A stretch of 64,000 nucleotides of DNA from Melanocharis versteri (lineage: Eukaryota > Chordata > Aves > Passeriformes > Melanocharitidae), in contig VZTG01009228.1 in assembly GCA_013397845.1 (NCBI GenBank), positions 2,268,843 to 2,332,842 on the forward strand, read 5' to 3'. A program made the translations under genes and the position numbers. How positions within the stretch are numbered: position 1 is the stretch's first letter; every line of letters begins with the position of its first letter. This document shows, piece after piece, positions 51,268 through 64,000 of this stretch. The notes under the pieces are model-generated. The model made no database searches. It had not been told where the DNA came from and worked only from the letters and a program-made list of their open reading frames with translations.

Positions 51268-51438
51268 ACAATGAGCAAAGCTCTTAAGCGTAGGCTTAAT
51301 TTTATCTCTCCTCAATAAATCATTTTTAAGCAAGTACCTAAATATAAGCCCACATTGTACTCCCATAAATACAAATAGGACTTAAACATGTGCTTAAAAT
51401 TAAACATGTACTTACGTGCTTCACTGAACCTGTCCAGG
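51268..51438. repeat. Old palindromic (MITE-like) amniote repeat
   Basis: The left part has gagcaaagctcttaagc, then ggcttaatttta. The right part has aggacttaaacatgtgctta, then aaattaaacatgtacttacg and tgcttcactgaacc. The right part is the reverse complement of the left with divergence; about 20 of 27 positions agree by hand between 51276-51304 and 51397-51425. The pattern (agcaaagcacttaagcatgtgcttaa and its mirror) is one I remember as an ancient palindromic repeat abundant in turtles and crocodilians. I cannot give its database name with confidence. Confidence 0.55.
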
Positions 51439-51659
51439 GGACACTACAATTGTGTGAGTGGTAAAATCTCTCAGACAGATTGCTTACAGGAGCCTGCACA
51501 TGCTCTGTGCCATTCATAGAACGAGACAAGAAACACCAGAGGATCTGAGCCACTGGGGATGGATAGACCCTTGGCGCTAGGAGATGATACCTTCTACTTT
51601 TTCTACTGCGACAAAGAAACCCAGCAGATTTGCCAAGGTCAAATAGGTATTTCTGCAGC

Positions 51660-51729
51660 CATCCTTAGCTGAGGCTAAGGCATGGACAGGGAAGCAGCAC
51701 AGGGAGGCTCACTGATGGTGCTCAGCCTC
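51660..51729. other. Short hairpin upstream of the LTR-like element
   Basis: A perfect 7-bp inverted repeat, ccttagc and gctaagg, lies at 51663-51669 and 51674-51680 with a 4-base loop. It lies near the probable 5' limit of the LTR-like sequence and may be part of it. Confidence 0.4.
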
Positions 51730-52195
51730 AGCTGATGAGTTGCCTGCTGCTCCTCTAAGTCAGGCCATGGAGAGTCTGACGTGGAAGCTGGAGCTTGCCC
51801 ACAACTCCCCTTTCTCATCCCTGCCACTGTTTGCCTCTTGCCCTCACCAGGAGAGAGCCACCAGGGACCAGGAAATGAGGCTGCCCAGTAGTTCCAGTGG
51901 TCCCTGTGAGAGGAGGCCAGAGGCTACCCTGAGCCAGACATTGCTGGTTCCAGTACAGACGGGAGGTGCCTTTGCATCCCACTGTTCAATTCTGTATCCA
52001 GCTCTGTTTTAACTGGCAATAAATTAAATTTTCCCACATTGAGCCTGTTTTACTCATGATGACAATTAAGTGACCTTCCTGTCTTATCTAACCCATGAGC
52101 TTTTCTGTCTTTTTTTTCTACACGGTGCCATTGAGAAAGAGACATAGAGCAGCTGGGTGGGCATCTGTTAGCCAGCCAAGGCAGCTCTGCCACTG
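51730..52195 (+). mobile_element. Decayed avian LTR, probably of an endogenous retrovirus (ERVL-type guessed)
   Basis: The stretch aactggcaataaattaaatt, with AATAAA at 52018-52023, is followed by attgagcctgttttactcat. It then gives cttatctaacccatgagctt and finally gggtgggcatctgttagcca. These match, in order, a very common bird repeat that ends in a ..gggtgggcacctggcatccagccagggt.. motif and that I remember as a long terminal repeat. The AATAAA fits a poly-A signal in the R region, with the following part as U5, so the element reads in plus orientation. No paired LTR, primer-binding site or gag/pol coding sequence is seen nearby, so it is probably a solo LTR. The family name and the 5' limit are uncertain. 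Confidence 0.6.
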
Positions 52196-55100
52196 AGCCT
52201 GAGATCCCAAAATGTCAAACAGGTCCACTTTGGTCCGAATCATCTTTTTTTTGTCAAGTGAGTTGAAAGGAGTGACCCGTACATACCTAAATATACAGAG
52301 ACATAACCTATATAATGAACATACTGCATTAATGTCAAAGAGCACAATAAAATGCCTTCAATTCTATTCATTGTTAAATATTCCAGGACTATCTGAAGAT
52401 TTTTTATGAAAGAAAGTAATATTTCCTTTATTTACAAAATACAGATTATCAAAGAACGACAAAGACAAAATTGGGAACTAAAACATGAATTCAAAAAAAG
52501 TACAGCAAAACTACTAGTTATACACTAACGTCAGATGCCTTCCCCCAAAAGATTATTTTTAGGTTAATTTTAGAAGCTGCTCATTTCACAAAGAGGCGCG
52601 GATGTGACCAACACTGTACTGTGCCTTACTCAAAGGTGTAACTGCTGCTGTGATACATGTGCACATCCAGCCCAGTTCTCCTGGAATGCATCTGTGCGAA
52701 CCCACAGATGTATGGGATTATGAGATTACTGAGATGAGGTGCTTTTGCAGAAGACCAATTTGGCAGCCCTAATTGCAGGAATAGGGATCCTAAATCAAAG
52801 GATCTAGTATTTTGAGTGAGTCACATTACCATGGATTCACTCATACATGTTGTTCCACGACTGTGCATCCCAGTGCCCGGTACAGCCTTACAGATGTGGT
52901 CAGCAGAAAAAAATATCCTAGAAAATACCCATTCACAGTTAAAATCCTCCGCATCCCTTGCTAATTTTATCAGTCTGTCAGAGAGAGTCAGAGCAGAAAT
53001 AAGAGATAGGAAGCCATTCTCCCGACCTCTGCAGCACAAACCCCATGTACTGCTGGAATGGCTGCTGGGTTGTCTAAACACAGTGTGGTGGGGCCACAGA
53101 CATCTGCTACTTAACAGGTTCACCTCACATTTACATGATTGTTTCATATTTAATATTCAGCACGTGTAAATTTGCACATCAGGTTCTGTGTTTCCAATTT
53201 TACATATTTACAAACGCACCATAATAAGATTAGGAAGTCAGTCTTCAAAGATCCTTGAATATTTTGCAGTGAAATAAAAATCAGCAGTTTGAATTTTTGT
53301 GACCAACCTCTTATTAGCAGACAAATCAAACACAGTTATATCACTGGATTTTAAGTGACTGATTTAATTACAATGTCGCATTCTTTGGAAAATCCAGCCT
53401 TTTCTGCTGAAGTACAACATAATTAAAATATTTTAGGATAGTAAATATAAATTTTAATATCAATTTCATAAGAAAGACATAAGACTTTTTTTATAATTAA
53501 AACAATATCAATAACTCTGTCACCTCAGAATCCCTTTCTCAGAAAACAAACAAACAATCAACCAAACAAAAAACACCCCAAGGAAACTAGCCACAGAGTT
53601 GTTTTGGTTGTTTTTAAATGCCCTAAGAGTTGCATGGAGCACAGATTTCCATGACAATACTGTTAAAATAGATCTTTGGCAAGAGATCAGAGCACCAGAG
53701 AGCACAGGGGCCAAATCAGGGCACAGATACACTTGAAGAAACCAAGCACCTCAGTGACCTTGAGAACCTTGTGGGAATCACTGGTGGGAAACATCCCCAA
53801 TGGCTCTCCAAGACACAGACGTAGTCAGAGCTTCTTGAGTCATGATCACCTGGATTCAAAGGGCAAGATGCTGTCAATACTCTCAGGAAGCAGTGACTCC
53901 TGGCCATCACTGGGTTTTGATGGATGAACTTTAGCATTCAGCTTGGGTAAAAAGGAATACAGCATAGCAGCACCCTCATTTGCACAATGAATTATTATAT
54001 CACAGATTTTCTAGTTACTAGAAAAAAGCAAACTAAATGAAAACAGAGGAAAACTGAGCAGTACATCTGTTCCAAGGCAGATTCTTTCCTCTCAGGGAGG
54101 AGGCCAAATTAAAAGGTTAATAACAGAATTACTATGCCTCTCCAGTGGGTAGGTTTTTAGAACAGAGGGGAGGCTTTGAGCCTTTACCTCAGCTGTGCAC
54201 ACAGAGCTGGAAGCTACAGCCAGCTGACTGAGAGCAGGAGGAAATAGGCACTGGATGCTCTTCTATACGGTGGACCTCAGACAGAGAAATCCTACGTCCA
54301 GATGAAGGGCCCCCAGTGCTAAAAGATAAACAGGATGACAGCCACAGGCTGCCCAGCCCAACTACAGAAATTCCAGGTTTTCTCTCCCGTGTTCATCCTT
54401 GCCTCCACACCTCAAGTCCATAGCACTTCCCCAGCTGACCCCACAGCATAATGAGCATCTAAACGGAAGTTCTTAAAGAAATTCTACTACCCCCAGCTTT
54501 CCTGGGGTAGCTTATTTCCAGTTCCAGTTTTGGCCAACGTCTTTTGCATATGCAGATCCTCAAAACCACAGGTGAACTTCATGAGATTCAGCAACAGAGG
54601 CCATACGTGGCAAAACCGTTCCCGACTATGCTGATCCAAAAGATATTTGCTGCCAATGACCAGTAAAAATCTTCCCCCACTGAAAAGAATCATACCTCAG
54701 AATTCCCTTTGCAGCAGAAGTGCTACTGGTTGAATCCATGGGGTCCAAGGCACCAGCCTGGCCTTGAGAACAAGCCAAACAAAAGACCGAGGGCTTCTCA
54801 AAACAATTGTTTTTTCCAGTCTGAAAAGTGCTTCTGCATATTTTTTTGAGTACATGGTTTGTCTCACTGTGTTTCCTGCTGAATAACCTGTGATTTTGCC
54901 AGCAATTTAAAATGTGCAAAACACTTGGCTTTCCTGTTGACATAACTCACAGACTGAGTAACGCAGAGGAAAACAGCCTCAGTCCACAAGTTATTTGGCA
55001 TCTGAAACTTGCATTGATTTTTGACACGTGCAGTTTTCCTAATACAAGCAGGGATTCAGCCTGATGTTGTACAATCAATCTCTTATTAAGCATTTACCTC

Positions 55101-55822
55101 AGTACATTGGCATTTTTATTTTAGTTGCCAAAATGCAAATTTTCTAAAGATCTTCTCCGTATTAGTGACCATTTAACTATGTTTACCAGTGAGAGTCTTC
55201 CAAGACGAGGGAAGCCAACAATCTTGAATTAGGACTGTAGAAATGAGATCATACCACACATTAATTTACTGCATACGGCTGCTCTGCAAAGTATGCCATG
55301 AAGCATTTTTGGGGATTTCAGTGCCAAATCATCTCTATAAAAGTCTATTGCTGTGTATAATGTGTGCTTTCTCATATATTTGCTGAATTTTGCAAATAAC
55401 TCTAAGAAGAGATTCTTCCTACAGCTGGTTCATCCCTGGGTTTTAAGATTTGTCCTTGTTCATCATGGTGAAAAGAGGAGGTGCAATGAGGAAAAATATG
55501 TCAGAGAAGGCTGATAGAGAAAAGTCATCATCAGTAATGTCACATTGGAGTAAAGCTGTGCATAAATCAGGGGTGCCCTAGGGTAGCTTGAAGTCTTCTG
55601 AAACGAATCACTAGTATCTCATCTTGTACCACAACTGGCAATATGGAGAGAAAAACTTCCACTAAAAATCTGAAGTCTACAGTATTCTATAAAGCATTCA
55701 TTCAAGAGAAGAAGTGATTTTGTAAAGCAGTGAATAAGCAGATATATATACCACTTTGACCCAGCTTATGACTGTACTAGTACTCAGTAAGCTAATGAAA
55801 CAAAAAATTAAATAATTCAATA
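52196..55822. other. Non-coding DNA
   Basis: No gene is recognised. Open frames of 117 codons (52816-53169, plus) and 108 codons (52821-53147, minus) lie opposite each other, which points to a stop-poor patch rather than a gene. An A/C tract is at 53542-53582. The 54.1-54.8 kb stretch is slightly GC-richer without recognisable content. Confidence 0.55.
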
Positions 55823-56260
55823 TCAGATGCCAAATTGAGTTGCATTTTTGTGTGTGTATGTGAGTATGAGGAGATGCATAAGAGCACCTGAGCACTTCTT
55901 CGGCCATGAAGTGCTTAAATCAGAAGGCATCAAGAGTGACAAGATAAAAACCCAGGCCAGAATTGTGAGTCTGAATGTTTTGGGTTCTTTGCAGATCAGA
56001 AAAGAAATCTCTAATCCAAGAAGCCAATGCTTGATGAACATCCAGGTCACCATGAAAGATTCACTGTGCCAGTCTTTCTTTCTCTCTCTTCCAAGAATAA
56101 TGGCAAATCCTAAACCACAGACAGACCTTGGTAGGAATTGTGTACAAGCCTGTGTCAAGTCCATTTTTGTAACGTGCAAGACGAGATTGTGTGCATTGAT
56201 TAAAAAAAGTAAAAAAAAGGCTTCCTGGTCTTCATCTTCTATCTCATAGCTACACTCCAT
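55823..56260. other. Pair of overlapping antisense open frames
   Basis: A 145-codon ATG frame runs on the minus strand (56260 down to 55823). A 133-codon frame, which begins at TTG, runs on the plus strand (55848-56249). They occupy almost the same DNA. I recognise neither peptide. The minus-strand one has hydrophobic stretches but no clear signal peptide. Such mirrored frames are expected from a stop-poor segment and are not evidence for a gene. Confidence 0.2.
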
Positions 56261-59200
56261 GGAAGTCTTTCTAAACTTATTGCTGAAAAACTACTCAATA
56301 TATAGGGTTCTGTGAAAAACTTTTTTCCATTCTTAAAATATTTCTATATGAAAAGAATAAAAATATAGTTTCAATACACATATATTGTATTAAATTAATT
56401 GTTTGGGTAAATAGAGATGTGGAAAATTTACAGCAGCATAATTAATTATTCTGATTCTGGCATGGGACTGAGTTTAGTGTAAGATTAGATTATTATTTAC
56501 CTGAAAAATTCTTATAGAAAAGATCCTGAAATTGTCTATGCAGAAGCTTGCAATGTCATCATGTGTTTAATTTGGGAAGATTTTTCTCAACAGTATTTCA
56601 ATTATCTTATACTATTCTCAGAGCAGACTGTCACATGGGCATCCTACTCATCTGTCAGGGCATTTGTCCAAAACCATTTTTTTAAGGTAAAATTTTTTAG
56701 ACAGTAGAATTGAGAAATTGGTTGCAGTCTTTAGCAAACAGTGCATTAAAATTCCTTCAATTATGTTCTTATCAGCTTAAAAAGAACCAAAGAAAACTGA
56801 TATGAAAACAAGGAGACATTGTGTTATGAATGAAGGCTGGTAAATTGACTCCTTTTCAGAAAAAGCTGAAAAACATCACTTTAAGTTGTGGCAAGCAGCA
56901 CAACAGAACCTGCTCTAATCATATACAGATGATGGGAATTTGTCTAATGTTTTATGGTGAATCGTTGATGAGGCCTGCAGAAGGAAAATTTGTAGAAATA
57001 AAATCACCTTGACAGTAAAGCACTAGGGTCAAAAAGCAAAGTAAAGTCAGTGTTCTTAGCTTTAATAAAAACAGTATGATCTGTCATCAACACAGCATTT
57101 TTACACTCTTGGACAATGCACTCTGGGAGCTCCTGCTGGGTTTCATTTGATTTTCTCAAAAACCAACAAAGGACAGCTTATGGCTGGTAATTCATTATGA
57201 CAGCAGAGAAGTTATAAAAATACACATGTTTAGATCCCTGTAAACAAACAGCCCACACTCCAATTTTCCACACAGAAACTATTAGCCAGCCTAGGTAAAA
57301 CATACCTATAAGCTATAAAGTAGATCTGTTAGCTTGAGGGGTTTTTTTATGTTTGAGATGTTTGTTTTGAGGGGGAGGTTTGTGTTTGGGTTTTTTTTTA
57401 ACTGTGAACTTGAAAGTATAAACTTTTAAAATCTATTATTGTAGTTTCTTGAAATTAATCTGCCTTCTCTGCTGCAATGGTATTCAAGGCACATTTTGGG
57501 GGAAAAATCTTGACAAAGTGCAAAGAGGTATTGTTAAATACCTGAAGGGATTGTACATACATTGCATCACTGTCTAAATACTGACTGGGCAAGATCACAA
57601 GGCAAAACAAACAGCAGGGTAATTGAAAACATCTATGAACTAGATGATCACAGAAGTGGGGTGATAGGCAAAAGGATATACAATTCACTCCTCATTGCCT
57701 GATTTTACACTAATGTTAGCGCTGTAAGAATGAAAAACAGGTAGGAAAAAAGAGAGAAGAGAAAGAAAAATAAAGAGAACATTTGAATTTTAAGCTTCAT
57801 GGGCAAAAGGGATATTTCAGGGAAACAAACCTTCACTTCCAACAGCCACTCTGGGAAATCTGGACAAAAACAGCCTTAAAATATGTAGCTTTACTTCAAC
57901 ATTTCTATTTTTAAAGCTGCAATCACTGACAAAATTTTGAAAAGAGAGCATATGAAGTTCTCTTTAAGTGGAGTTTTTTGCAGAAAAGGAAAACAAGTAC
58001 CTGGATGGATTCATATGAGCACACTGTCTCCAGTTCAGCAATGATACATAAATCGTGTATGCGTATAAACAGATAGAGGGGGAGAGTGGCATAAAGCATT
58101 TTGAAGAAGCCCAACCTGTGGCTAGCTGATCCACGCCAGCAGGAATCCTTATGGCAGACACAGCGCTACTGACCAAGTGCAATGCGACAGGTATGTCTGG
58201 CTTAGTTGATGGTTGGGACACAAAGCAGTAGAGAGCACCATTTTGCAGAAAAGCTATACACCCCTATCATTTAATTAGTGGGATATAACCCATGTTGCTA
58301 CCCCAGTGAAGTGTAAGCAAGCCCAGAGTTAGGGAAAAGAGGAGGGAAAAAAACCCCAACACAACACTCCCCCAAAACTTTAGGAGACAACTATATCACC
58401 AGAGAGTGAGGTCTTTTGTGAGGTCTGGTGCTGTACTTGGGTACCTGCTTTGGGACCCCGCAGTGTAACACAGGTGGTACAGCCAGTTCAGCACATGCAC
58501 ACACACGTACACTGAGACTTAAAAATCACCAGCTTTCAGAGACAATTAACGATTCCATCTGTTTTCATTTTCGTGTTGCTATCCACACCTGACTGATGTC
58601 TTCTCTGAAATCAGGTGATTTCTAAAGGTTACTCTGATCAGCTGTCCAAAGGCACCTAGATGTTGGGCACTACTGAAATACTATATGACCAATATGACTC
58701 TCAATGCTGTAATAAAATTTTCTGTATTGATCTTCACTACTTTTCTCTAAGTTCAAGAAGAACCATTGCTCCATTTCCGCAGAGGGAGGAAGGGGCTTTG
58801 ACCAGCCATCCACGGAGCAAAGGGTCACTCTGCACCTGCTGTCAGAGGCTCTGCCTCCCCCTGACTGAAATTTGAGGGAAAGATGATGTTGCCCTCGCAG
58901 TTTGGATAGAGCCTGCTTGTATCACAGCACACTGAGCATCCCTGAGCAGCTGAAGACAGGGTTTGTTTCACCCAAGAATAGTCTGCACTACCGACTTTGT
59001 TGTGAAAGTGCATTCCTGGATAGGTGCAAACACTTGGGCAGTTTCAGGTTGCCCAGTTGCCCACCAAGTTGCCAGGAGGGCCTGTAAGCACACAGGGTGC
59101 AGCAGCCGCTCTGCAGGGATTGCAGAGATATGGTGCTTGATTCAAGAGCTCAGATTCCAGTCCTCACTTTAAATACTGCTGTGCTTTTCTCCTGAGATAT

Positions 59201-59720
59201 TTAAAGTTCCTACATCATTTAGGTTCTGCAGTGCTGACCTGAGCAGTATCTAAATGCACTCAAATATCCATGATGGAGCAAAGAGATGAAACAATTTCCT
59301 GAGTCCCAGCTAGCATTTTACTAGTCCTTTCCTTCAGAAAAGCCCACATGCAGCACCTATATATTTATATGGATCCCATATATATTTTTTAAATTCATTC
59401 TCTATGATGAAATGGTTAAACCTAACGTAATACAAACATAAAAGTGAAGATCTAGCTTCCCTGGAATAAATGTAGAAAGGTCAACCATCTAGAGGGGGGT
59501 TAAGGTTAGTAGTGAAAAGGTGCAATGCTAATTGACTTTATAATACAAATTATACTTGTCCCCAGGAAACACATTCTTCTTCATCAAGTTCCCATCATTT
59601 ATGTGGAAACTTCCATTCTGCACTAATGCATTTGGAGGAACAAAATTAATGGTGGAGTTTTTTCCCTAAAATGCACTGAAGGCCAGTAAGTGTGACTTCT
59701 TTTAGAAGCATCTTGTGCAG
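56261..59720. other. AT-rich non-coding DNA with one G/T tract
   Basis: No gene is recognised. A G/T low-complexity tract is at 57337-57401 and a short A/C tract at about 58344-58378. A slightly GC-richer patch at 58760-59130 has frames under 72 codons. A short inverted repeat, tatatgg/ccatata, is at 59366-59382. Confidence 0.55.
57337..57401. repeat. G/T-rich low-complexity tract
   Basis: Words such as GGGGTTTTTTT, TGTTTGTTTTGAGGGGG and TTTGGGTTTTTTTTT recur. Same class as the other G/T tracts, complement of the A/C tracts. Confidence 0.8.
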
Positions 59721-59742
59721 CAGTCTGGATTCATCCAGACTG
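59721..59742. repeat. 22-bp near-perfect palindrome
   Basis: Perfect 10-bp arms cagtctggat and atccagactg are separated only by tc. The word gtctgg recurs just downstream. It could form a tight hairpin or bind a dimeric protein. No known site is recognised. Confidence 0.8.
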
Positions 59743-62700
59743 TGTCTGGTTCTGGCTTTTTGCTCTCTTCTTAACGCAGAGAACAATACTTTTACACTGA
59801 CCCAAAATTCTGTCTAAACTTCAGTTTCCTCTCTAGTTTCTGGAAATTTAATTTGCAAGCGCACACGTTCTTATTTTAACCATCTGAAGCATCACAGCTT
59901 TCAAAAATAGCAACAAGCAAGACAAAATCATATATTTTCTGGAATAGTATCTACTTCCCTAGGTATCCATCCAATCCTCTTCTCTCCAGTGAATAAGCAA
60001 AAACCTTATCATTAGTCAAATACCAAGAGAGAAAGAGGCAAAGGCAAAAATCTCAAATGCAGGTCGTATGTGCCCCATCACTTATAATTTCACATTTAGT
60101 TTTCCCATCTCAGGCATATGTTTAGCACAAATTTGCATCAAACTTGAAGACAGCGGCATGAAAGACAGAGTTTACGTTATTTTTCCTCTTCTTAAACCTC
60201 ATCATCCTTGAAAGACTGGGAAGTCTCTTTATTGAGATTTCTGCCTCCATAACAACAGCAGAATGGGCCCTTGTGGAACAGCAAAACAACATCTCAGCTC
60301 GTTTCAGATCTGCGCTATTTTTTTGAGCTGGCAAAGATTTCATATGCAAGCATAACAGCCCTGAGAACTACAATAACAGTTAGCAATATCCCGGCCCAGT
60401 GGAAATCCACGGGAGCCTTGCCACCAGCTTAAATAGAACCAGAATCTCACTCACTACTTATATATGAAGGAGGAAAAGATGGGGGAAAACAATTTAAATC
60501 ATCTCCCAAACAGGAATTATTGCTTTTCTTTCAGTCCTCCTGGAAGGAAAGATGATTATGCTTTTTAGCTGTCACAAAAAAAATCCAGGGAAATTCATAA
60601 GGTATTACATTAACACATATAAAACAAAATGAAAACCAGCTTCAGAGTATGACCTTTCACTCCAGCAAAAGCTGAAGCAAGTGTATTGCAGGCCAAAATA
60701 ATACACATTCTACTACGTAAATAAATTTAAAACAGGGAGACAGATTCTCCTCACTCTGTGGGGAAACAAGAGTTTCAGCTCAAAGAAGACATCAATTCTG
60801 AATACAACTCAGACCACAAATTGAAAACGCTAATGTAAAACACTGATATTTTTAAATTTTTATGACCAAAAAAAAAAAAATCAAACACACTAAAACAAAA
60901 CCCATGTTATTCCAGTGATATCAAAAAGGGAAGAGGGATTTTTAAAATATACCTTATATCACTGGAGTATTGACTGCAATTTTGGAATGAAGTCCAGGAT
61001 TTTATTTTCAGCTCCCTGGATCTTGATATTGTGTTATCATCAGGCGGCAAGGCTAGAAATCCAACTTGCCTAAGTGCACTTATATACACATAGTTAAAAA
61101 AGAGGCCTTTAACTGAGAGACATGGTCTGGTAAATGGAGTGGAAGTTACAGTAAATAATGGTGATATGCTCTGGTAAAGAAATCTAGTCGCATGCCATGA
61201 AAATTAAAATTGAATCCCTAAAACCTTAAGAGTAAAATAAAATTGGCTTATGCAAAACTGTAATGAGAGAGATTCTTAATTCTTAACTGAACAAATGATG
61301 CAGAAAGTATCAATGTTGTAAGCCCAGTATACTGTATAATACCATACAAACAGAGGAAATGTATTTACTATAGCAGAGACAGTCTGCTATAGCTCTTCAA
61401 AAGCAGATATTTAAAGTTTACTTTCACATGGGTTTTCACTTTTTGACCTGCTCTTGACCTGGGTAATACTTGCAGACCAGTGAGTTTAAGAAGGCCTGGG
61501 ATCTATTAAAAGAGTAGTAGCTTGACTTTTACTGACTAGCACGCTGATGCTTTAAAGTAAATGTTATGGTTTGTCACAGGAACCAATTTGGTTACCGTTT
61601 GTTCTTCCTGCCCCTGCCTGCTGATATTTTTTCAAGTGTTTTTCATTCTTTAAATTCTATAAAGAAATCTGCATGCTGTTATTTTAAACTTCTGTATCTT
61701 TCTTTTGAGTAGTTCATATTTAAACAGTGGGCAGTATACCCAGAGTTTAACCCCAGTGCCATTTGGTAGGACTTGAACTCCACATGCACTACCATCATGC
61801 TCCTCTTTTCTGGCCACTCAATTATCATGGTGAAAGATCCCATCTACCTGATTTTTAAGGGCATAGATGGCTATAATTCTTCTCCCCCTAAATTAATCAT
61901 AAGCAATGCAGTACACTGTATGTTTAAGTATTTTATACTATCTTCATCACCTGTTAAAATTTGCACTTCAGTTATTATTGGTTTATTTTATTAATATCAC
62001 TGGTTCCTGTGAAACCTTTCCAGCTTTATGCAATGCGTAAGGTTTTGTTAGATATGTCAAAACACTGAGAAACTTCAAAGAGTTTGGCTGAACACAAGCC
62101 TGAACCATCCCCTAAATTTACAAGGGAAAATTTTGTAATGCCTGTGTTCAATTTATTAGCTTAAAATAGTTTTATTTTGTGCAATACAACACAAAAAAGG
62201 TGCAAAATTTTTCCCCCCACCCTTGAAATTACAAAACCATAAAACCTCAAGTCCATGGGGAAAGGCCACAGCTGAGTCCCTAGCTAGCATCGTCCTTGAG
62301 ATGTCCTGCATTTCTGTGGTAGGAGAGGTACATATGAAAACAGGAACGAATCAGCCCTCAGCAGATATTAGCAGATACTTGACATATACACAGCAGAGGC
62401 TGAAACACAATTTGGGTTGAGCCTTATCCTTTCCTGTAGAGCATTAAGTTCAAAAGGGGAGTAGTTGTGTAAATCCTCTAACTTGTATTTTTTTCAAAAT
62501 CACATTTTTATTTGCCTCAAAACAAAGGGCTTGTGTACCAGCAGTGACTTATGTCCCAAGAAGACATCAACTGTGTAAGTTTATGCTCACAAAACTAATC
62601 ACTTCTGTTCTCCCAGGTCAATGCAGAAGGGGATGGAACACAGCAGAGAATCTGCCTCTCTTCCTATGGCAGGTTTATTGGCTTGATTCTTCCATGAATT

Positions 62701-64000
62701 ATGTCTGATACTTTATAAAGGGGATTTTCTGTGGACTCTTCTCCAATAATGTGAAGTCTGTCAAACAAAAGAAATCTCTAGGTTTTTGAAGTTGCCTGTA
62801 TTGCACCTTTAAATTGCAAGAAATCCAAACTTGAGAGGGTTTGAGGCAGAGCTGTTGACTGACTAGAGGATTTTAAAAAAAATCAGTTAAGAAAACATTA
62901 GCAACTCTGGACAGGATTGATGAATATATCAAGTGACAGCCTGCAAAACCTTCAGAAATTAGATGGGGTGCAAACAAACATGCAGAAATTAAGCTGCTAA
63001 GCAAAAAGATGCAAATGTTTCTTATTTCTCCTAATTGTTTCTTCTTCCTTATGCAAGTTCTAAAACTGTCATGCTTACAGCCAGAATTTTTAAAATCTTG
63101 TCTTCATTTCTAATCACCTTTCAAGAATCAAAGATGGTTCCTTTGACTCTTTTGTCCATTTGTTGTTTACTGATTAGATCTACATAAAAATGATAACATC
63201 TGAAATCCCTAAAACTGTCTTTTAACATAACTGCTTTTGGAGATGTTACCATTAAAACAGACTTTAGTTTGAGCAGCAACTCTTGAAAGGCAATTAAACC
63301 AAAGGGAACATTTTGGTAAATAATTTAAGAGGGATTTTCCTGTGTCAGTTCTCTCACCTTTATTAGCAGTAAGCACCCTACCTTCACATAGCAGCAGCAT
63401 GCAAAATTGTACTTTAAAAGTGCTACAGGGTATTGCCACAGTAACTTTACTCTGCAGTGAAACTGAACCTGAGACAGGCTAAGCAGCATTCCAGTATATA
63501 AATCACCTAGCCTTGGTTTTGTTCAAGCAAAGTTATTAATGGGAATGTGACTAACTGAAGAAGTCGATACTGTGATACTTCAAAGAAATCCCACCCATCC
63601 CATTCTGTGTTTTCCTGGGATTTAAGGTAATGTCACTGCCTTTGGTGTCCTGTTTAACTCTGATTAAGGAGTAAAACTAGGCTACATTTGCATAAAGGAT
63701 TTCCTATTGCATTGAATGAGACAGTTTACTTGCACAAATGAATGTTCAGTGACTTCAGACAATGCAAAAGCTCATTAGATTTGGTTGGCTACTAAAAGAA
63801 AAGCAAAACAAGGAAAAAGAAAAGAAAAATCACACCCCTTCAATGCTTCCTATTGACGAGCAAAAAATGTCTGGAATATTTACATCTTCTCTTCTGCTTA
63901 ATTTAATATGCAAAGAGTTGATTCAGCTTAATGGTTGACAAAAATCACTGTATGAAGAAAAAGCATTTCTTTACATTTATAAATATTTTTTCAATTGTTC
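59743..64000. other. AT-rich non-coding DNA to the window end
   Basis: No gene is recognised; frames are under 77 codons. Perfect octamer words ATTTGCAT are at 60131-60138 and 63686-63693. The latter lies in a repeat-free stretch (about 63480-63790) with an enhancer-like texture. Simple A/G-rich sequence is at about 63795-63830. Confidence 0.55.

Noticed and set aside
55823..56260. Two long frames on opposite strands read as a possible gene
   Set aside because: They cover the same DNA, neither resembles a known family, and mirrored frames are what a stop-poor patch produces.
57630..57645. gaactagatgatca, a word found in CR1 3' ends
   Set aside because: Only about 12 bases match, and neither the upstream nor the downstream CR1 words are present.

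Overview
The window looks like non-coding DNA from a bird, possibly a songbird. The evidence is indirect. The DNA is AT-rich, has no dense run of reading frames and no prokaryotic gene layout, and carries traces of repeats typical of sauropsid genomes: CR1 LINE 3' ends, MIR/CORE-type SINE fragments, an old palindromic repeat also known from turtles and crocodilians, and a decayed avian-type LTR with an internal AATAAA. Many interrupted A/C or T/G tracts (AAAC, AACCCC and complements), common in bird assemblies, support this. All identifications are from memory of consensus sequences, not from alignment. Species and locus cannot be named.

No protein-coding gene can be supported. The longest open frames (157, 145, 143, 140, 133 and 123 codons) match no family I recognise, several lack an ATG start, and they tend to sit in locally GC-richer patches with few stops. 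No tRNA, rRNA, snRNA or known microRNA was recognised. The best reading is a gene desert or a very large intron.

Layout. 1-12.9 kb: AT-rich desert with a possible conserved regulatory block at 1.12-1.8 kb and decayed CR1 antisense pieces near 0.56 and 5.69 kb. 12.92-13.1 kb: the only compact CpG-rich island, with a short ATG frame in good Kozak context on the minus strand beside it. 13.1-24.7 kb: AT-rich, with a cluster of A/C and G/T tracts at 17.05-18.08 kb. 24.78-25.02 kb: a homeodomain-site-rich block with two hairpin-forming inverted repeats. 25.7-30.7 kb: an unexplained 157-codon frame, a 35-bp tandem duplication, and a ~50-bp direct repeat spaced 1.15 kb apart. 32.6 kb: CR1 3' end. 38.4-40.6 kb: a small tandem repeat and hairpin, a GC-rich patch, a G-quadruplex motif, a long A-rich tract, a TA repeat and a MIR-like fragment. 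40.6-41.0 kb: a second possible conserved element. 44.6-45.4 kb: an unexplained GC-rich block. 48.8-52.2 kb: the repeat-richest part, with an AAGC microsatellite, antisense MIR, palindromic repeat and avian LTR. 52.2-64 kb: AT-rich desert with a 22-bp palindrome at 59.72 kb.

No system of cooperating genes is visible. The most useful leads are the CpG island, the 24.8-25.0 kb double-hairpin block, the old SINE and palindromic repeats, and the LTR.
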